DNA of 64,000 bases, from the NCBI GenBank assembly GCA_023052935.1, contig CM041293.1, forward strand, positions 152,271,474 through 152,335,473, in the 5' to 3' direction. Positions 1 through 10,307 of this stretch are shown piece by piece. Below the pieces are notes generated by a model. The model was given only the letters and a program-made list of their open reading frames with translations. It was not told where the DNA came from and did no database searches. Source of the stretch: Piezodorus guildinii. Taxonomy: Eukaryota; Arthropoda; Insecta; Hemiptera; Pentatomidae. The first letter of the stretch is position 1, and every line of letters starts with the position of its first letter. Both the position numbers and the translations under genes were made by a program.

Positions 1-740
1 CGCTTCATATTTTTATCAATCTTCAAATATAACATAGTTATTGATGAGAAAGATTGTAACGACCACTTTTAAAGGGCCGTCATTTTTAAAATTACCATCT
101 GATATCAACGTCTAGGTGTTAGATAATTATTTTTTTAATTGGTTCGGTCGATTACAAAGGTTCATTATTGAAAATAATATACCAAAATTAAAGTTTCGAA
201 ATGGATATGAATCGATTATAATACGAACGCAGCCTTTTTAAAAGTGGAAAAACTCTTAAATTGGGGAAATTAAAAATTTATCTTAGGATCGGAACGAAAC
301 AGGCAATGGACCAACAAAACTCTACCGGAGCTGTCCAATAGTTGAACAGAGAATACAAGTTGGAACAAACACATTCCGACCCATTAGTCATTCCCTCCTA
401 CCGAGCCCATCAATTTTTAGTTATGTGCCTTCAAAACTACAATGCCCGCTAAAACAATAGCGGCAAGAAAAACAACAGGTACAATTCATTGTCCTTATTT
501 CAAAAACCGGTAACGTTAATAATTGACATGTAAAGTTCAAATGAATAAAAAGTATACATATTTTAAAAACACGTTAATTATACCCAATGTACATCCAAAA
601 ACAATAAAATACTTATTTAATTATTTTACTGCAAATAAAATTTATTTGTTTTGAGTTAAATAACCGATTGAGGAGCAATTAATTAAAGAATCTATAATAG
701 TTATGAGTAAGCATTTATTTAAGATTTAAAAAAAAAAAAC
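1..740. other. no recognised gene
   Basis: AT-rich DNA with no open frame or motif that I can assign. Around 135-185 it shares a diverged stretch (word AAAGGTTCATTATTG) with 60545-60595, so part of it belongs to an unnamed interspersed repeat. Confidence 0.5.
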
Positions 741-1447
741 GAAAACATCCTAACTGCGACTTATGCCGACGACACTGCAATTATTACAAAAACACAGACC
801 CTACACAGGCCAGTATGACTTTACATCACTTAGACAATGTACAAAACTGGTGTAGGAAATGGAAATTAAAGATTAACCACGACAAATCACTACATGTTAC
901 ATTTACACTTAGACATGGAACCTGCCCTCCAGTTTAAATAGACAATCACCAGATACCACAATCAAACACAGTAGCGTACTTAGGACTTATTTTTGACAAT
1001 AGGTTGACATGGGGCCCACACGTCAAGACTAAACGTAAAACTCTAAATTTTCGACTGAGACTATTGTATTCGTTAATTCATAGACATTCTAAATTACCTA
1101 TCAGACAGAAACTTAACGTATACACTTATTTATTAAAACCAATATGGACTTACGCTTGCCAAATATACGGACCTGCTAAAAAGACACATATACGAAAAAT
1201 ACAAACATTTCAATCGCAATTTTCAAGACTGGCAACGAACTCACCACTATATGTTTCAAACGATACCCTTCATACTGACTTACGTATTCCTACAATAACA
1301 AACCACATTCGATCGACTTACAAACGATTTCACGACAAACTTAATGGACACATAAACAAACTTGTGCAAAACATGGCTGCAACCGACATACCATTCATAA
1401 CTCGGCGTAGGCTGAAAAGGAGTTGGATGAGGAACCTCCTGACCTAA
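741..1447 (+). pseudogene. LINE-C reverse transcriptase, C-terminal part
   Basis: The frame begins with the RT active-site box YADD (codons at 762-773), followed by AIIT. A TGA at about 819 forces a frame change, and a TAA follows the sequence coding TCPPV near 938. From 1004 a clean frame of 147 codons continues to the stop: YLGLIFDNRLTW-like text just upstream, then LLKPIWTY, IQTFQSQF and a basic RRRLKRSW end, all typical of the thumb and C-terminal region of Jockey-clade RTs. No RNase H domain follows. The protein cannot be made in one piece, so this is a relic. Confidence 0.85.
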
Positions 1448-1600
1448 AAATATAGTTCTGCTTATTGTCAGGAGGATGCACCACTGGGTGCTGTCTCCCT
1501 GTCATACCTGACCACGCCATGTTTACTTAGATTGTAGCACATTTGCTGATTGTAATTTTTTTTTACAGGTGTAAATAAAATATTAAGTGAAAAAAAAAAT
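741..1600 (+). mobile_element. 5'-truncated Jockey-like LINE ('LINE-C')
   Basis: This is the 3' end of a non-LTR retrotransposon. It begins abruptly after an A-rich stretch, runs through the last part of a reverse transcriptase, and ends in a short 3' UTR with the word AGCACATTTGCTGATTG and an A-rich tail near 1590-1600. The same tail occurs alone at 58684-58757, which supports a shared family and the position of the 3' end. Loss of the 5' end is usual for target-primed reverse transcription. No TSD was found. Confidence 0.8.
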
Positions 1601-1744
1601 AATAAAAAATAACCTGTACCTCTGCAACCCATAAAGAGTCTGGTTCAGTACTTATATAGAATTGTACTGTTTTTTGGCCAATGGCCGTGCAAGGATGTTA
1701 GATGTTAGGTATAATAGAATGATTAGGCCTAAATCACGCTCGAT

Positions 1745-1880
1745 CGCCAGCTTATTTGGGTACCCACTTTATAGGGCTTGAAATAACAGAAAAATAATTC
1801 TGCCTTAGCAGGGGTTCAAACCTGAAAGCAGAGAGCGGTCACTCAATGCTTTATCCACTTGAACACGCCGCTCCCTCATT
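1745..1880 (-). mobile_element. tRNA-derived SINE ('SINE-B'), minus copy
   Basis: Read on the minus strand, the head (from 1880 downward) has a tRNA-like A box (GTGGATAAAGCATTG) and a B box (GGTTTGAACCCC) with tRNA-like spacing, then an AATTATTTTTCTGT body. The body matches the copy at 47855-48010. It does not fold as a clean tRNA, and the conserved downstream body makes a SINE more likely than a tRNA gene. Confidence 0.6.
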
Positions 1881-1929
1881 ATTATCTTCAAAATTACTTA
1901 ATTTTAACTGCATTTCGTCGATGTGTATT

Positions 1930-2300
1930 ACATTTTACAAATATTTCTATTAAGTAATATAATTTATAAAATATTAAGCTTTTTAACTGTATATTATAGT
2001 ACTTGTATGTGCGAAAAAAAAAATATATCTAATGGATATATTTAAATATTTCTGCCTTTTTCTCCTTGGATCGGTTATCTAATGCTTTCATATTGTATAT
2101 TTTGCACACTTTTTTACCAATACTACTTTATGGAAAGAAAATTTAGAAAATTTTCATTTGAGCCGATTCATAAAGAATAAAACGGAAATCCTATAGTAAT
2201 AAATTTTTCATCGATAGAGCTAGTTCAATTAAAATCATTAGACATTTTTTTTAGAAAATTGTAAAAACGTATATAGAACGTATCTATAAAAAAATATAGA
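1930..2300 (-). repeat. decayed HINE-like repeat
   Basis: Several landmarks of the family described at 55026-55970 occur here in minus orientation and in order: TTTTTCTCCTT, GAGCCGATT, ATCGATAGAGCTAGTTCAA, then TTTAGAAAATTGTAAAA. Divergence is high and both termini are missing. Confidence 0.45.
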
Positions 2301-2320
2301 TATATAGCTTAAAGTGGCAC

Positions 2321-3778
2321 TTCAGTTGGATATCAAATTTGTTTATTTATCAAGTCTAATCAGAAGATATGGTTATTTATTAGGAATCTACACAATTAAA
2401 GGCATTTTAGCGGAGGGAAAATCTGGTGCGCGCAACACACGACTTTCATTTACCTCTGTTGTTAAAATCAATTTTAGAAGTTTTAAATACATTTAGCGAT
2501 TAAAATAAAAATTGAAAGAAATAATTAAATTAAGTTTTAATCGAAACATGTGTTTTATTAAATAATCAATTATATTACTATCTGCGAAAATCAGTTTGTT
2601 ATATCGGCTTTTTATCACCCCTGTTAACTATTATAATTTTGAGTATATGCTAGTATTTTTTATAAAATCTTTAGCTTTCCAACGTTATATTATACAACTA
2701 TATTGCTGTTTTAACGTTAAAAAAAAATAAAATAAAAATCCCATATAAAATATGTTCGCACATTTCTCCTTCAGTTGGATATCAAATTTGTTTATTTATC
2801 AATTCTAATCAGAATATATGGTTATTTATTAGGAATCTACACAATTAAAGAGTTTTAGGAAAATCTGGTGCGCGCAACACACGACTTTCACTTCCCTCTG
2901 TTGTTAAAATCAATTTTAGAAGTTTTAAATACATTTAGCGATTAAAATAAAAGTGAAAGAAATAATTAAATTAAGTTTCAATCGAAACATGTGTTTTATT
3001 AAATAATCAATTATATTATTATCTACGAAAATCAGTTTGTTATATCGGCTTTTTATCACCCCTGTTAACTATTATAATTTTGTGTATATGCTAGTATTAT
3101 TTATAAAATCTTTAGCTTTCCAACGTTATATTATACAACTATATTGCTGTTTTAACGTTAAAAAAAAATAGGATAAAAATCCATATAAAAATATGTTCGC
3201 ACTTTTCTCCTTTAGTTGTTTATCAATAATTCGCTCAACTTGCATATTGAGCAATGCTGATAAGATGATGTGCCTGATTTTTTTTTTTAATCTGCAAAAT
3301 TAAAGATACTTTAGAAGAAGAAAATTTAACATATCGGAATTTAAGACCAGTCAGACTATTTCTATCAGAAATAAACCTACATAATTTTAAAGCCCATTAA
3401 ATTGTACATCGATATAACGAGTTTAATTAAAATCGTTTGAGCCGCTTTTTAGAAAATCGTAAAAAGATGCAAAATGCGTGGTATAAAGAGGCTCTCCTAG
3501 TCAGCTGATTTTCATGAAAAGGTTGCGGTAACATCTTGGGCGTATAGCCATCTTAAATATGAAGTTTCAGTTTTATAGGACTTTTCGTTTTTGCACTGAA
3601 CTTACTACAAACACACGTACACATACACACACACACAGACATTTTGGTGGACTAGGTCATTTGGAGTCAGAGGACCCTAAAACGTGTATTTCCCGTTGAA
3701 AACTGGAATTAAAATTTTTCTTGATCGCAATACTTTGCCTTACTATATATTTCATATATAGGTAAGCGTAAGTAAAAA
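2321..3778 (-). repeat. HINE-like element with tandemly repeated end
   Basis: Minus-strand copy of the non-coding family. The far terminus (subTIR GGTAAGCGTAAGT) lies at 3761-3773. The other terminus, TCTGGTGCGCGCAAC, occurs twice, at 2422 and 2864, so a 442-bp block is tandemly repeated, preceded by a partial third block (2321-2421). Each block breaks off at the same internal point (AATTAAAG then TTTTAG). The interior keeps the CA/TG-rich core at 3603-3640. An open frame at 2314-2496 lies within the repeat and is not a gene. Confidence 0.75.
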
Positions 3779-3788
3779 ATTGGCATTC

Positions 3789-4050
3789 AAGCCTAGTCAC
3801 TAACTTTAATCAGAATGAACCTATATGATATTAAAGCCTATTAAATTTTACATCGATACAGGGAGTTTAATTAAAATAGTTTGGAACCGTTTTAAGAAAG
3901 ATCGCAAAAAGACACATAATAAGCGATGGTTATTTGGACTCAGGGACCCTAAAACGTGTATTCTGTTCAAACGGGATTCAAAACTTTGTGATCGCAATAC
4001 TTTTACTTAAAATATATTTCATAGAAAGCAAATGGTATGTAAAAATGATA
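3789..4050 (-). repeat. internally deleted HINE-like repeat
   Basis: It carries the ATTAAATTTTACATCGAT block, then jumps to the GGACCCTAAAACGTGTATT block, losing the TG core between them. It sits directly beside the previous copy in the same orientation. A 61-codon open frame in it is incidental. Confidence 0.65.
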
Positions 4051-4185
4051 TAAATCAGAAGACGAACTTCAACGAAAAATCATTTAAGGTTTACTAGTTA
4101 TTACTTACAGATGTATTTTTTTTCTATAAAATTGCAACTTTATATCTAACTTGACTTAAGAAAGTAAAATTCAAGTATAATAAAT

Positions 4186-4410
4186 TTGACAAAAAAACTT
4201 ATAAAGTTCAAAGACTGTAACCATCCACTCCTGACTGAAAATCAAACCCAGATATTCGGACAGCATCTTTACAATACTTATACTCCACATCCAGATATCC
4301 TTAATCCCAATCACCTCGAAAGGATAGAAGAAGATCTAATTATACCTCTCCATATGACCCTTCCACCTAAAGCTTTCCATCCTTCCACGCAACACAGTCT
4401 AGAATTCTAA
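4186..4410 (+). pseudogene. LINE fragment, region before the RT core
   Basis: The 74-codon frame contains FGQHLYNTYTPHPD and PLHMTLPPKAFHPS. These align with AQHLSKVFTPHPE and PLSLPPKAVNPS in the LINE-A ORF2 at 10308 (about residues 395-435). It is therefore a piece of a related Jockey-like ORF2 from the linker between endonuclease and RT. Both sides end abruptly, and there is no usable start. Confidence 0.65.
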
Positions 4411-5100
4411 AAGGAATAGCTTATATAATATGGTGATGAAAATATGTTTACGTAACCGAAGGGAATGTTTAAGTATGTTTTGAAGCAAAAATAAATGTCT
4501 AGTTAGTATATTTTAAAAATAATTGCATTTCTAAATCGCGTTTTCAAAGGACTCGAGTTTTTTTAAAACTAGTGCTCTAGTAAAATGTCTGTTTCGTTAC
4601 AAATGACCTTTATTTAATGATAAATTATCCATCCCTGTTTCAGATGGAAAAGATGGGCTTCAGAGAGAGTAAAGGAAGAAGCGATATCAGACGTAACGAA
4701 ATAATTACATAATTTAAACAATTAATTAAAAAAAATTAAACAAAACACTAACAATAAGTGTGTAAGGATATGATCTCAATGAATAATAAATTGATTGTAC
4801 TTAACAGCATCTCTCAGGATCTTTAAAAATTAGAAGAGCAGCATCCACTCACCTAGAAAAAAATTAATTAAATTAATAATATGAACAAATCAAATCATCA
4901 TTATATAATTATATGTAAGCAATCAATAGGATAAAAAGAACACTCCCAAATTTTCCCACGTATTTTAAAAGAATACCTATATTCAAATAAGCTATCATTT
5001 TAATTTCAGTATGCAATTCAAACCAAATCGTTTGTTTCTTTCTTCTTATTTCTTCAACTTCATTTTTCCAAAAAAAAAAAAAAAAAAAAAAAAAAATGAC
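4411..5100. other. no recognised gene
   Basis: AT-rich spacer. A pyrimidine tract plus CAG near 4636-4642 looks like a splice acceptor, but no convincing exon follows. A run of A (about 5068-5096) ends the stretch. Confidence 0.5.
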
Positions 5101-5103
5101 AGA

Positions 5104-5290
5104 TTTGTTTGCCTGTTTATTCATTAAACTTCACTTCGAGACCACCTTTTTACGCCCCTCTCCGAAGGACGGCACAGTTAAGGCTTTTATACAATCATTC
5201 AAATCCTAGGTCCATCTGCCAGGTTTCAATCTGTGACCTTGGGCATAGAAGGCTGTTATGCAACCCACTATAGCACAGCTGATCCCATAA
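5104..5290 (-). mobile_element. SINE-A, internally deleted, minus copy
   Basis: The right side has the tRNA-like head seen in the other SINE-A copies (words AACAGCCTTCTATGCCCAAGG and the family's GCCGTCCTTCGGAGA on the minus strand). The left side keeps the 3' terminal TTTAATGAATAAACAG-like tail. The middle of the roughly 290-bp element is missing. Confidence 0.65.
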
Positions 5291-5559
5291 ACTGAGGGTT
5301 AATAAAAATATTGCCATTATATATTAAAATATGAAAGTATAAATTTTATACGTAATAAGTATTAGTAGGCTTTGATTTAAGCTACTGAATTGTTAAAGCC
5401 CAACCTGACTAATATAAATGGATTGCACAGTCACAAATTACAAAAAATAATTTAAAATATTCGTGAAATGGATACAAGTAAGTAGCTTTTAAACAGAAGC
5501 CAATATATAATCTATAAATCGTTTAATTAGCAAAAAAGCTCTAGCAGTTTCAAAATGGA

Positions 5560-5960
5560 GTACTGAAACGAATAGTGAGGATACTTCACAAAGAGGACGA
5601 AGGCAGACCAAAGACACGACACCTTCGAACTTCTGACTGTGACAGATTACATCTTCCGGAGGCATATCAAATTCTTTGATAGGCTCCGGTACTGCGCGAA
5701 CCCACTGCCTTACACGCTGATTCCGACAGGACGGCCACAGCGCTGGCAAGAACATGTACAGACCCTCAGACTAGACTGAGAAAACATAACTTAACAAACC
5801 GACTCAGAAAGAATAGTAAGCCCCATCACCAGAAGTGTTTTCCATTCGCTCCCTATACCGAAAATTTTCGTATCCTCAGTCCCCTCTTAAAATGCATGTA
5901 ATGCAGAAAAAGAGATCCCAGAGTTAGGGTACAGAAAAAAAAAAAAAAAAAAAAAAAAAA
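5560..5960 (+). pseudogene. poly(A)-ended LINE fragment, probable RT C-terminus
   Basis: One frame reads VTDYIFRRHIKFFDRLRYCANPL before a TGA near 5777. This resembles the C-terminal 'FYDRL..HPNPL' region of Jockey-like ORF2 proteins. The stretch ends in about 27 A (5934-5960), as retrotransposed DNA does. Upstream the frame is broken. The opposite-strand frame at 5489-5755 is taken as a shadow. The family assignment is tentative. Confidence 0.4.
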
Positions 5961-7119
5961 CCATTATCTAGAGCTCTCGGTAAAGGTCAATCATTACTTG
6001 CACTATAATAATTTTTTAATGGAACAATAATTTTTTTTTGTTTTTGGCATATTAATATGACCGTAGATTGCTTACTGCCTGTCCTCTCTGTGTCTCGAGC
6101 GGCGAATTTCTATGAAGGGTATTCTATGGAAAACCATTCTTTAAGCTAATAACTGAAGATCCGGAAGTTTTGGAGGGACATGAGGACATCGGAACCCATT
6201 ATACATTGAGAAGGAATTTTCTGTTGAAGTTTCACTGATATTATGTGTCCCATCACACATTCCGTGTTTGTTTGTTTCTTTTATGTAAAATAAAAAAGCA
6301 GCTAGCTGGTATTTTCCCAATTATATAACTAATCCTCAAATACAGATCCACCCTAATACCCCCGAGGAGGTAGATGGTATCAAGCAGCCATTGATCACTG
6401 TCACAGATCATTGATAGATTGGTATTAACTAAGTGCTATCCCACGTCTGTCATAAACGTCATCTTAGCCGCCTAATGGATATATGCCTAATGCTTATAGG
6501 CCCAGGGAGTCCCAGAAATAGATTTTCTTCTATTTTTTTTTCTTTTAAGTAATCTATTATTCTAATTCTGAAATATATACAGTGCGCTAAAAATCTATAT
6601 AAAAGTATGAGTATACGAATATACACATATTTTTGTTTGATCTTGACTGTTGATGATTTAGGCTTTTTCAAAGCTTTGATGATTTAGTAAATATAACAAA
6701 GTTTATGCGACTTTTCGAGAATTCGTTGTTCCCTTGTTTATGCCTTAACATTAAAAAAACAAAACGATAACATATAACTAATATTATTTGTATCTAACTT
6801 CTCTTCTCATTCTTTTGTTGTTATTACTTATTCCATTTTATTTACTTTTGTTTATACATGAATTTCTTTCTGTACCTCCATGACCTATGTAAATAATTAA
6901 ACCTATTGATTGTATTCTCATTAGATATGTAATCTATATTCCTAAATTTAACGTTATTCTTAAAGGACTAAAAAAAAAAAGAGAGGACCCTAAATGAGCC
7001 ACCGATTTTGATGAAGTTTTTTTTTTTGTGAAACTATACATTAAACCATCAGACTCAGCAAAAGATTAGGGGCAAAAACTCCCCAGGAGTTGCGTAAAAA
7101 AATCGGAAATTTTGTAAAC
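5961..7119. other. no recognised gene
   Basis: I see no assignable frame. The sequence before an A-run at 6970-6979 looks like a UTR. The 70-codon minus frame at 6459-6671 has no recognisable motif. Confidence 0.45.
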
Positions 7120-7312
7120 GAAAAATATTTTGTTTAATATCTCTCTAGACTTTATTTTATTCATTCATTATTGTATATATATTTTATTGTAATTTTATGC
7201 TGTGTAAATATTGTATGAATGTAGTATGCATGTTATCTTTCACCACTACTATTGATGTCTAAATTGGGACAGATTTTAATTTTACTCAATAAAAATTGTT
7301 GTTGATTGAAAA
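7120..7312 (+). mobile_element. LINE-A 3' UTR, solo copy
   Basis: It matches the 3' end of LINE-A: TGTAAATATTGTATGAATG, TTGGGACAGATTTTAA, CTCAATAAAAATTGTTGTT, then an A-run at 7303-7312. The ending is closest to the 3' end of the copy at 31678. It is severely 5'-truncated and has no coding sequence. Confidence 0.75.
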
Positions 7313-7789
7313 AAAAAATATATATCTCTGGTCCTAGTGAGAGTAGAGAAATTATTTTGGTGTCAAAATTATCATATTTCAAAGTGAAGTAAGGAAACAA
7401 ATAAGGTATAAGCTTGGTAAAAAGGTATAGTGATAAGGTTTCATAAAAACTTTGCTTACATTAAGATTCTTCACAAATAAAAAAAGTTTATCACAATCTT
7501 TTATTAAAATAAAAAAGCAAAATATTTTTTTTATAATAAAACTTATAGCATTTTTTTCATGTAATTTCTTTTTGATATATTTATTTTTTTTTTAAACTTA
7601 ATATTTGATATGCTAAGTTTAACGTAACAAGTATTATCTGTAGAGTGCCTACAATATTATGCTACTTCTGTGGTAATTTTCTGGTATCAGGAATATCCCT
7701 AGGAAAGAAAAGGGAAAACATTCTAAAATACGTTTATAAATATAAATAATTATATAAGTATGTATAAATAAGCTATATAAAACACCTAT
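7313..7789. other. no recognised gene
   Basis: AT-rich DNA with short T-runs and no motif that I recognise. Confidence 0.5.
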
Positions 7790-8022
7790 TTGGGTTCAAA
7801 CCCACAGGTGCTCCTAGGATTTATTATGGGAGTAAAAAATCCTTAGTTATGCCGTCCTTCGGAGAAGACGTTAAGAGGTGGTCCCGAGCCTGTGCGATGT
7901 CAGGTACTCGTTAAAGATCCCTATCCTAATAAAACCTGGATAGGCAAAATATAGGACTCTAACTGAAGTGTCGTCCGATTAGCCATAGTAGCATAAAGTG
8001 ACGTTCAATAAAGAAACAAACG
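7790..8022 (+). mobile_element. SINE-A, 5'-truncated
   Basis: It begins at the tRNA-like B box (GGGTTCAAACCCAC) and continues through the family body: CCTTAGTTATGCCGTCC, GTCAGGTACTCGTTAAAGA, CCTGGATAGGCAAAAT, AGCATAAAGTGACGTT, then an AATAAAGAAACAAAC tail. The A-box half is missing. Confidence 0.75.
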
Positions 8023-8119
8023 CCTATAATTCATTACAACAATAATTACTAAGAAAACTGTGAATTTTATTATGGAAAATGTAAGAGGCCGGTTTTTCTG
8101 TACTACTTAAACCACTTAA

Positions 8120-8304
8120 GATTATATATGTGTGTGTATATATATATATTTTTTTTTTTAATTTTTTTTTTTTATTATTTTTTTTTTTTATGGTAACCCC
8201 AGAGAAGGAGAGTTTATTAATTAAGAGTTACATGTTCCATGCCTATTACGTAGGCACACTACACGTAATACTATGTTATATATTTATAAATATTATTAAG
8301 TTTG

Positions 8305-8353
<49 letters not shown>

Positions 8354-8355
8354 TG
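8120..8355. repeat. TA/TG microsatellites and T-runs
   Basis: Two simple-repeat tracts: TG/TA/T around 8127-8190 and (TA)n-(TG)n at about 8304-8352. The 76-codon frame across them is low complexity and not a gene. Confidence 0.9.
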
Positions 8356-8668
8356 CTTGAAGATCTCTGCAGCTAGTAGCTTTGATAATTAGTAATTGTA
8401 GACCATCCTATTGAGGTCATCGATCGATAGTCGCAAATATTATTGATATCATAATGGGAAATATAATATTTTAATTTATTAAACCAATTGAACAAATTTC
8501 AATATGCTTTTAAACCTTCAATGATCAAAATGGATATAGTATCTAATAACAAATTTAAACCATTTAACCTTTAATAATTCATTTTCAGTCGAATGAAATA
8601 TTCTTGTAGGGGTGAATCGTATTGGCTTTATGAGGTAATGATTCGCATTGCTGTCAAATATGACTTTT
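8356..8668. other. pre-insertion flank of LINE-A
   Basis: Nothing recognised. It ends at the target site of the LINE-A insertion. Overlapping short frames on both strands (8518-8839) are taken as chance. Confidence 0.5.
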
Positions 8669-8680
8669 ATAATTAGCGGA
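8669..8680. repeat. TSD of LINE-A, left copy
   Basis: ATAATTAGCGGA, repeated exactly at 13480-13491 just after the poly(A) tail. Perfect 12-bp identity indicates a recent insertion. Confidence 0.9.
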
Positions 8681-8996
8681 TTAGGAGTTCTGCGCATGCG
8701 CGTGTGTATAGCGGTCATCTTTCAAGTCGGCTCTTGGATTTCTTGCTTTTTCAGTTGGATATCACTTCAGAACAGTCTTGAAAACATCACCAGGCTTCAG
8801 GATAACAACAACAGTAAATATTGGAGCAAACAACGGTAAGTTGGGTTACAATTTACACTGTAAAGTGAATGCTGAGTCACCTCTTCATATCAGCTGATTG
8901 CCAATAGCTAGGCAAGGCTGGTCTTGCTTAAGTTTTCTTAAGTTATTTTTTTTCCCCCCACATCTGGTTATTATTTAATTATTTTCCTTACATGAA

Positions 8997-10307
8997 ATGC
9001 GATATTATCATCAAGTAATGTCCTCCAAAGCTTCAACTAAAAGATCTAGATCTAGTGGTTCAATCACGTCTCCTACAAAACAAAGACCTCGCCGTGATAC
9101 TAATAAAAAATTAAATCTACAAGCAACCCCTTCGGGTACTAATTCAGAATCTGAACCACAACCTGGCACATCGTCACAAGGGATGACTGACGAATCGCCG
9201 TTTTTCACCCCGAATCCTTTTCAGATTTTGCATAATGAAAAAGAAAACATGGAATCTACTCCTATACCCAGTGAACCACGGCCTCCTCCCATATTTGTCA
9301 AAAATATTAGAAATTTCCAGTTGTTGTGTGCGCAATTGAACAAAATTACCGAATCTACCAGCTACTACTGTATGAGTAGAATCAATGATACCAAAATATC
9401 TCCTACTACTGCAGAGACATATAGAAAAATAGTGAAATATTTAACTGAAACCAAAGCAGATTTCCATACCTATCAGCTACGCCAAGAGAGAGCTTTAAGG
9501 GTTGTAATCAGAAACTTACACCCCTCGACACCAGTTGAAGCAATTAAAGAAGAACTAACGGAGATGGGTTATAAAGTGCGGCAAGTCACTAATGTCCTAA
9601 AGGATAAAATTCCTCTACCTCTCTTTTTTGTGGATTTGGAACCAGCAGAAGGAGTTGAAAAAATCTATGACCTCAATAGATTATACTATACCAGCGTAAG
9701 AGTTGAAAAACCTTACATAAAGAAGGAGATAGTTCAGTGCCATAACTGTCAAGCATATGGTCATACTAAAAGTTATTGTCATCACATACCTCGATGCGTG
9801 AAATGCGGTGAACAGCACAAGTCTGTGGAGTGTACAAAACCAAAATCAACACCAGCTGTATGTGCTCATTGCCTCAAGGACCACCCAGCCAACTATAAAG
9901 GATGCCAAATCTATAAGGAACTGAGGACCAGGTTTCAAAAACCTCAAGTACTGGATGAAACAGCAAGACAAGTAAGAAACAGAAGAGAACCCTCAAAACT
10001 TATTGATGCCAATGTATCATTTGCCCACCTACTTGGAGGTGGAAATCAAAGTACTGAAGCCGTGGCCCTGCCGGAACTACAGAATGTACCTCAATCCATT
10101 CCACATATACCTCTTCCTCAAAATGTAACCAATCCTAAAAATCCTAATCAACCACAAATCTCTCATATCCCTCCTCCTTCAAATGCCACAGACCTTACCA
10201 GTTTGATGACATCCTTTATCTCCGAAATTAAATCCCTTGTTATGCCCCTAATATCACTCCTTACGAATCTCGTATCAAATCTCATTCCTGCCTTAAAAAA
10301 ACCATAA
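8997..10307 (+). CDS. LINE-A ORF1, nucleic-acid-binding (Gag-like) protein
   Basis: 436 residues. The N-terminal ~90 residues are rich in S, T, P and charged residues and look disordered. About 167-238 (LRVVIRNLHPST to YYTSVRVEKP) matches the PRE_C2HC domain found before zinc fingers in Jockey ORF1 proteins. About 246-302 carries three cysteine/histidine knuckles (CHNCQAYGH, CVKCGEQH, CAHCLKDH). A Pro/Asn-rich linker and a hydrophobic C-terminus (LISLLTNLVSNLIPAL) follow. Family role: binds element RNA as a chaperone in the RNP. An alternative in-frame ATG lies at 9018; I kept 8997. The TAA is followed at once by the ORF2 ATG. Confidence 0.9.
   Translation: MRYYHQVMSSKASTKRSRSSGSITSPTKQRPRRDTNKKLNLQATPSGTNSESEPQPGTSSQGMTDESPFFTPNPFQILHNEKENMESTPIPSEPRPPPIFVKNIRNFQLLCAQLNKITESTSYYCMSRINDTKISPTTAETYRKIVKYLTETKADFHTYQLRQERALRVVIRNLHPSTPVEAIKEELTEMGYKVRQVTNVLKDKIPLPLFFVDLEPAEGVEKIYDLNRLYYTSVRVEKPYIKKEIVQCHNCQAYGHTKSYCHHIPRCVKCGEQHKSVECTKPKSTPAVCAHCLKDHPANYKGCQIYKELRTRFQKPQVLDETARQVRNRREPSKLIDANVSFAHLLGGGNQSTEAVALPELQNVPQSIPHIPLPQNVTNPKNPNQPQISHIPPPSNATDLTSLMTSFISEIKSLVMPLISLLTNLVSNLIPALKKP

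Noticed and set aside
2314..2496. 60-codon frame
   Set aside because: Falls in the tandem HINE block and starts at a non-ATG codon.
5489..5755. 88-codon minus frame
   Set aside because: The plus strand reads like a LINE C-terminus ending in poly(A); the minus frame is its shadow.
8130..8360. 76-codon frame over TA/TG and T tracts
   Set aside because: Low-complexity product of microsatellites.
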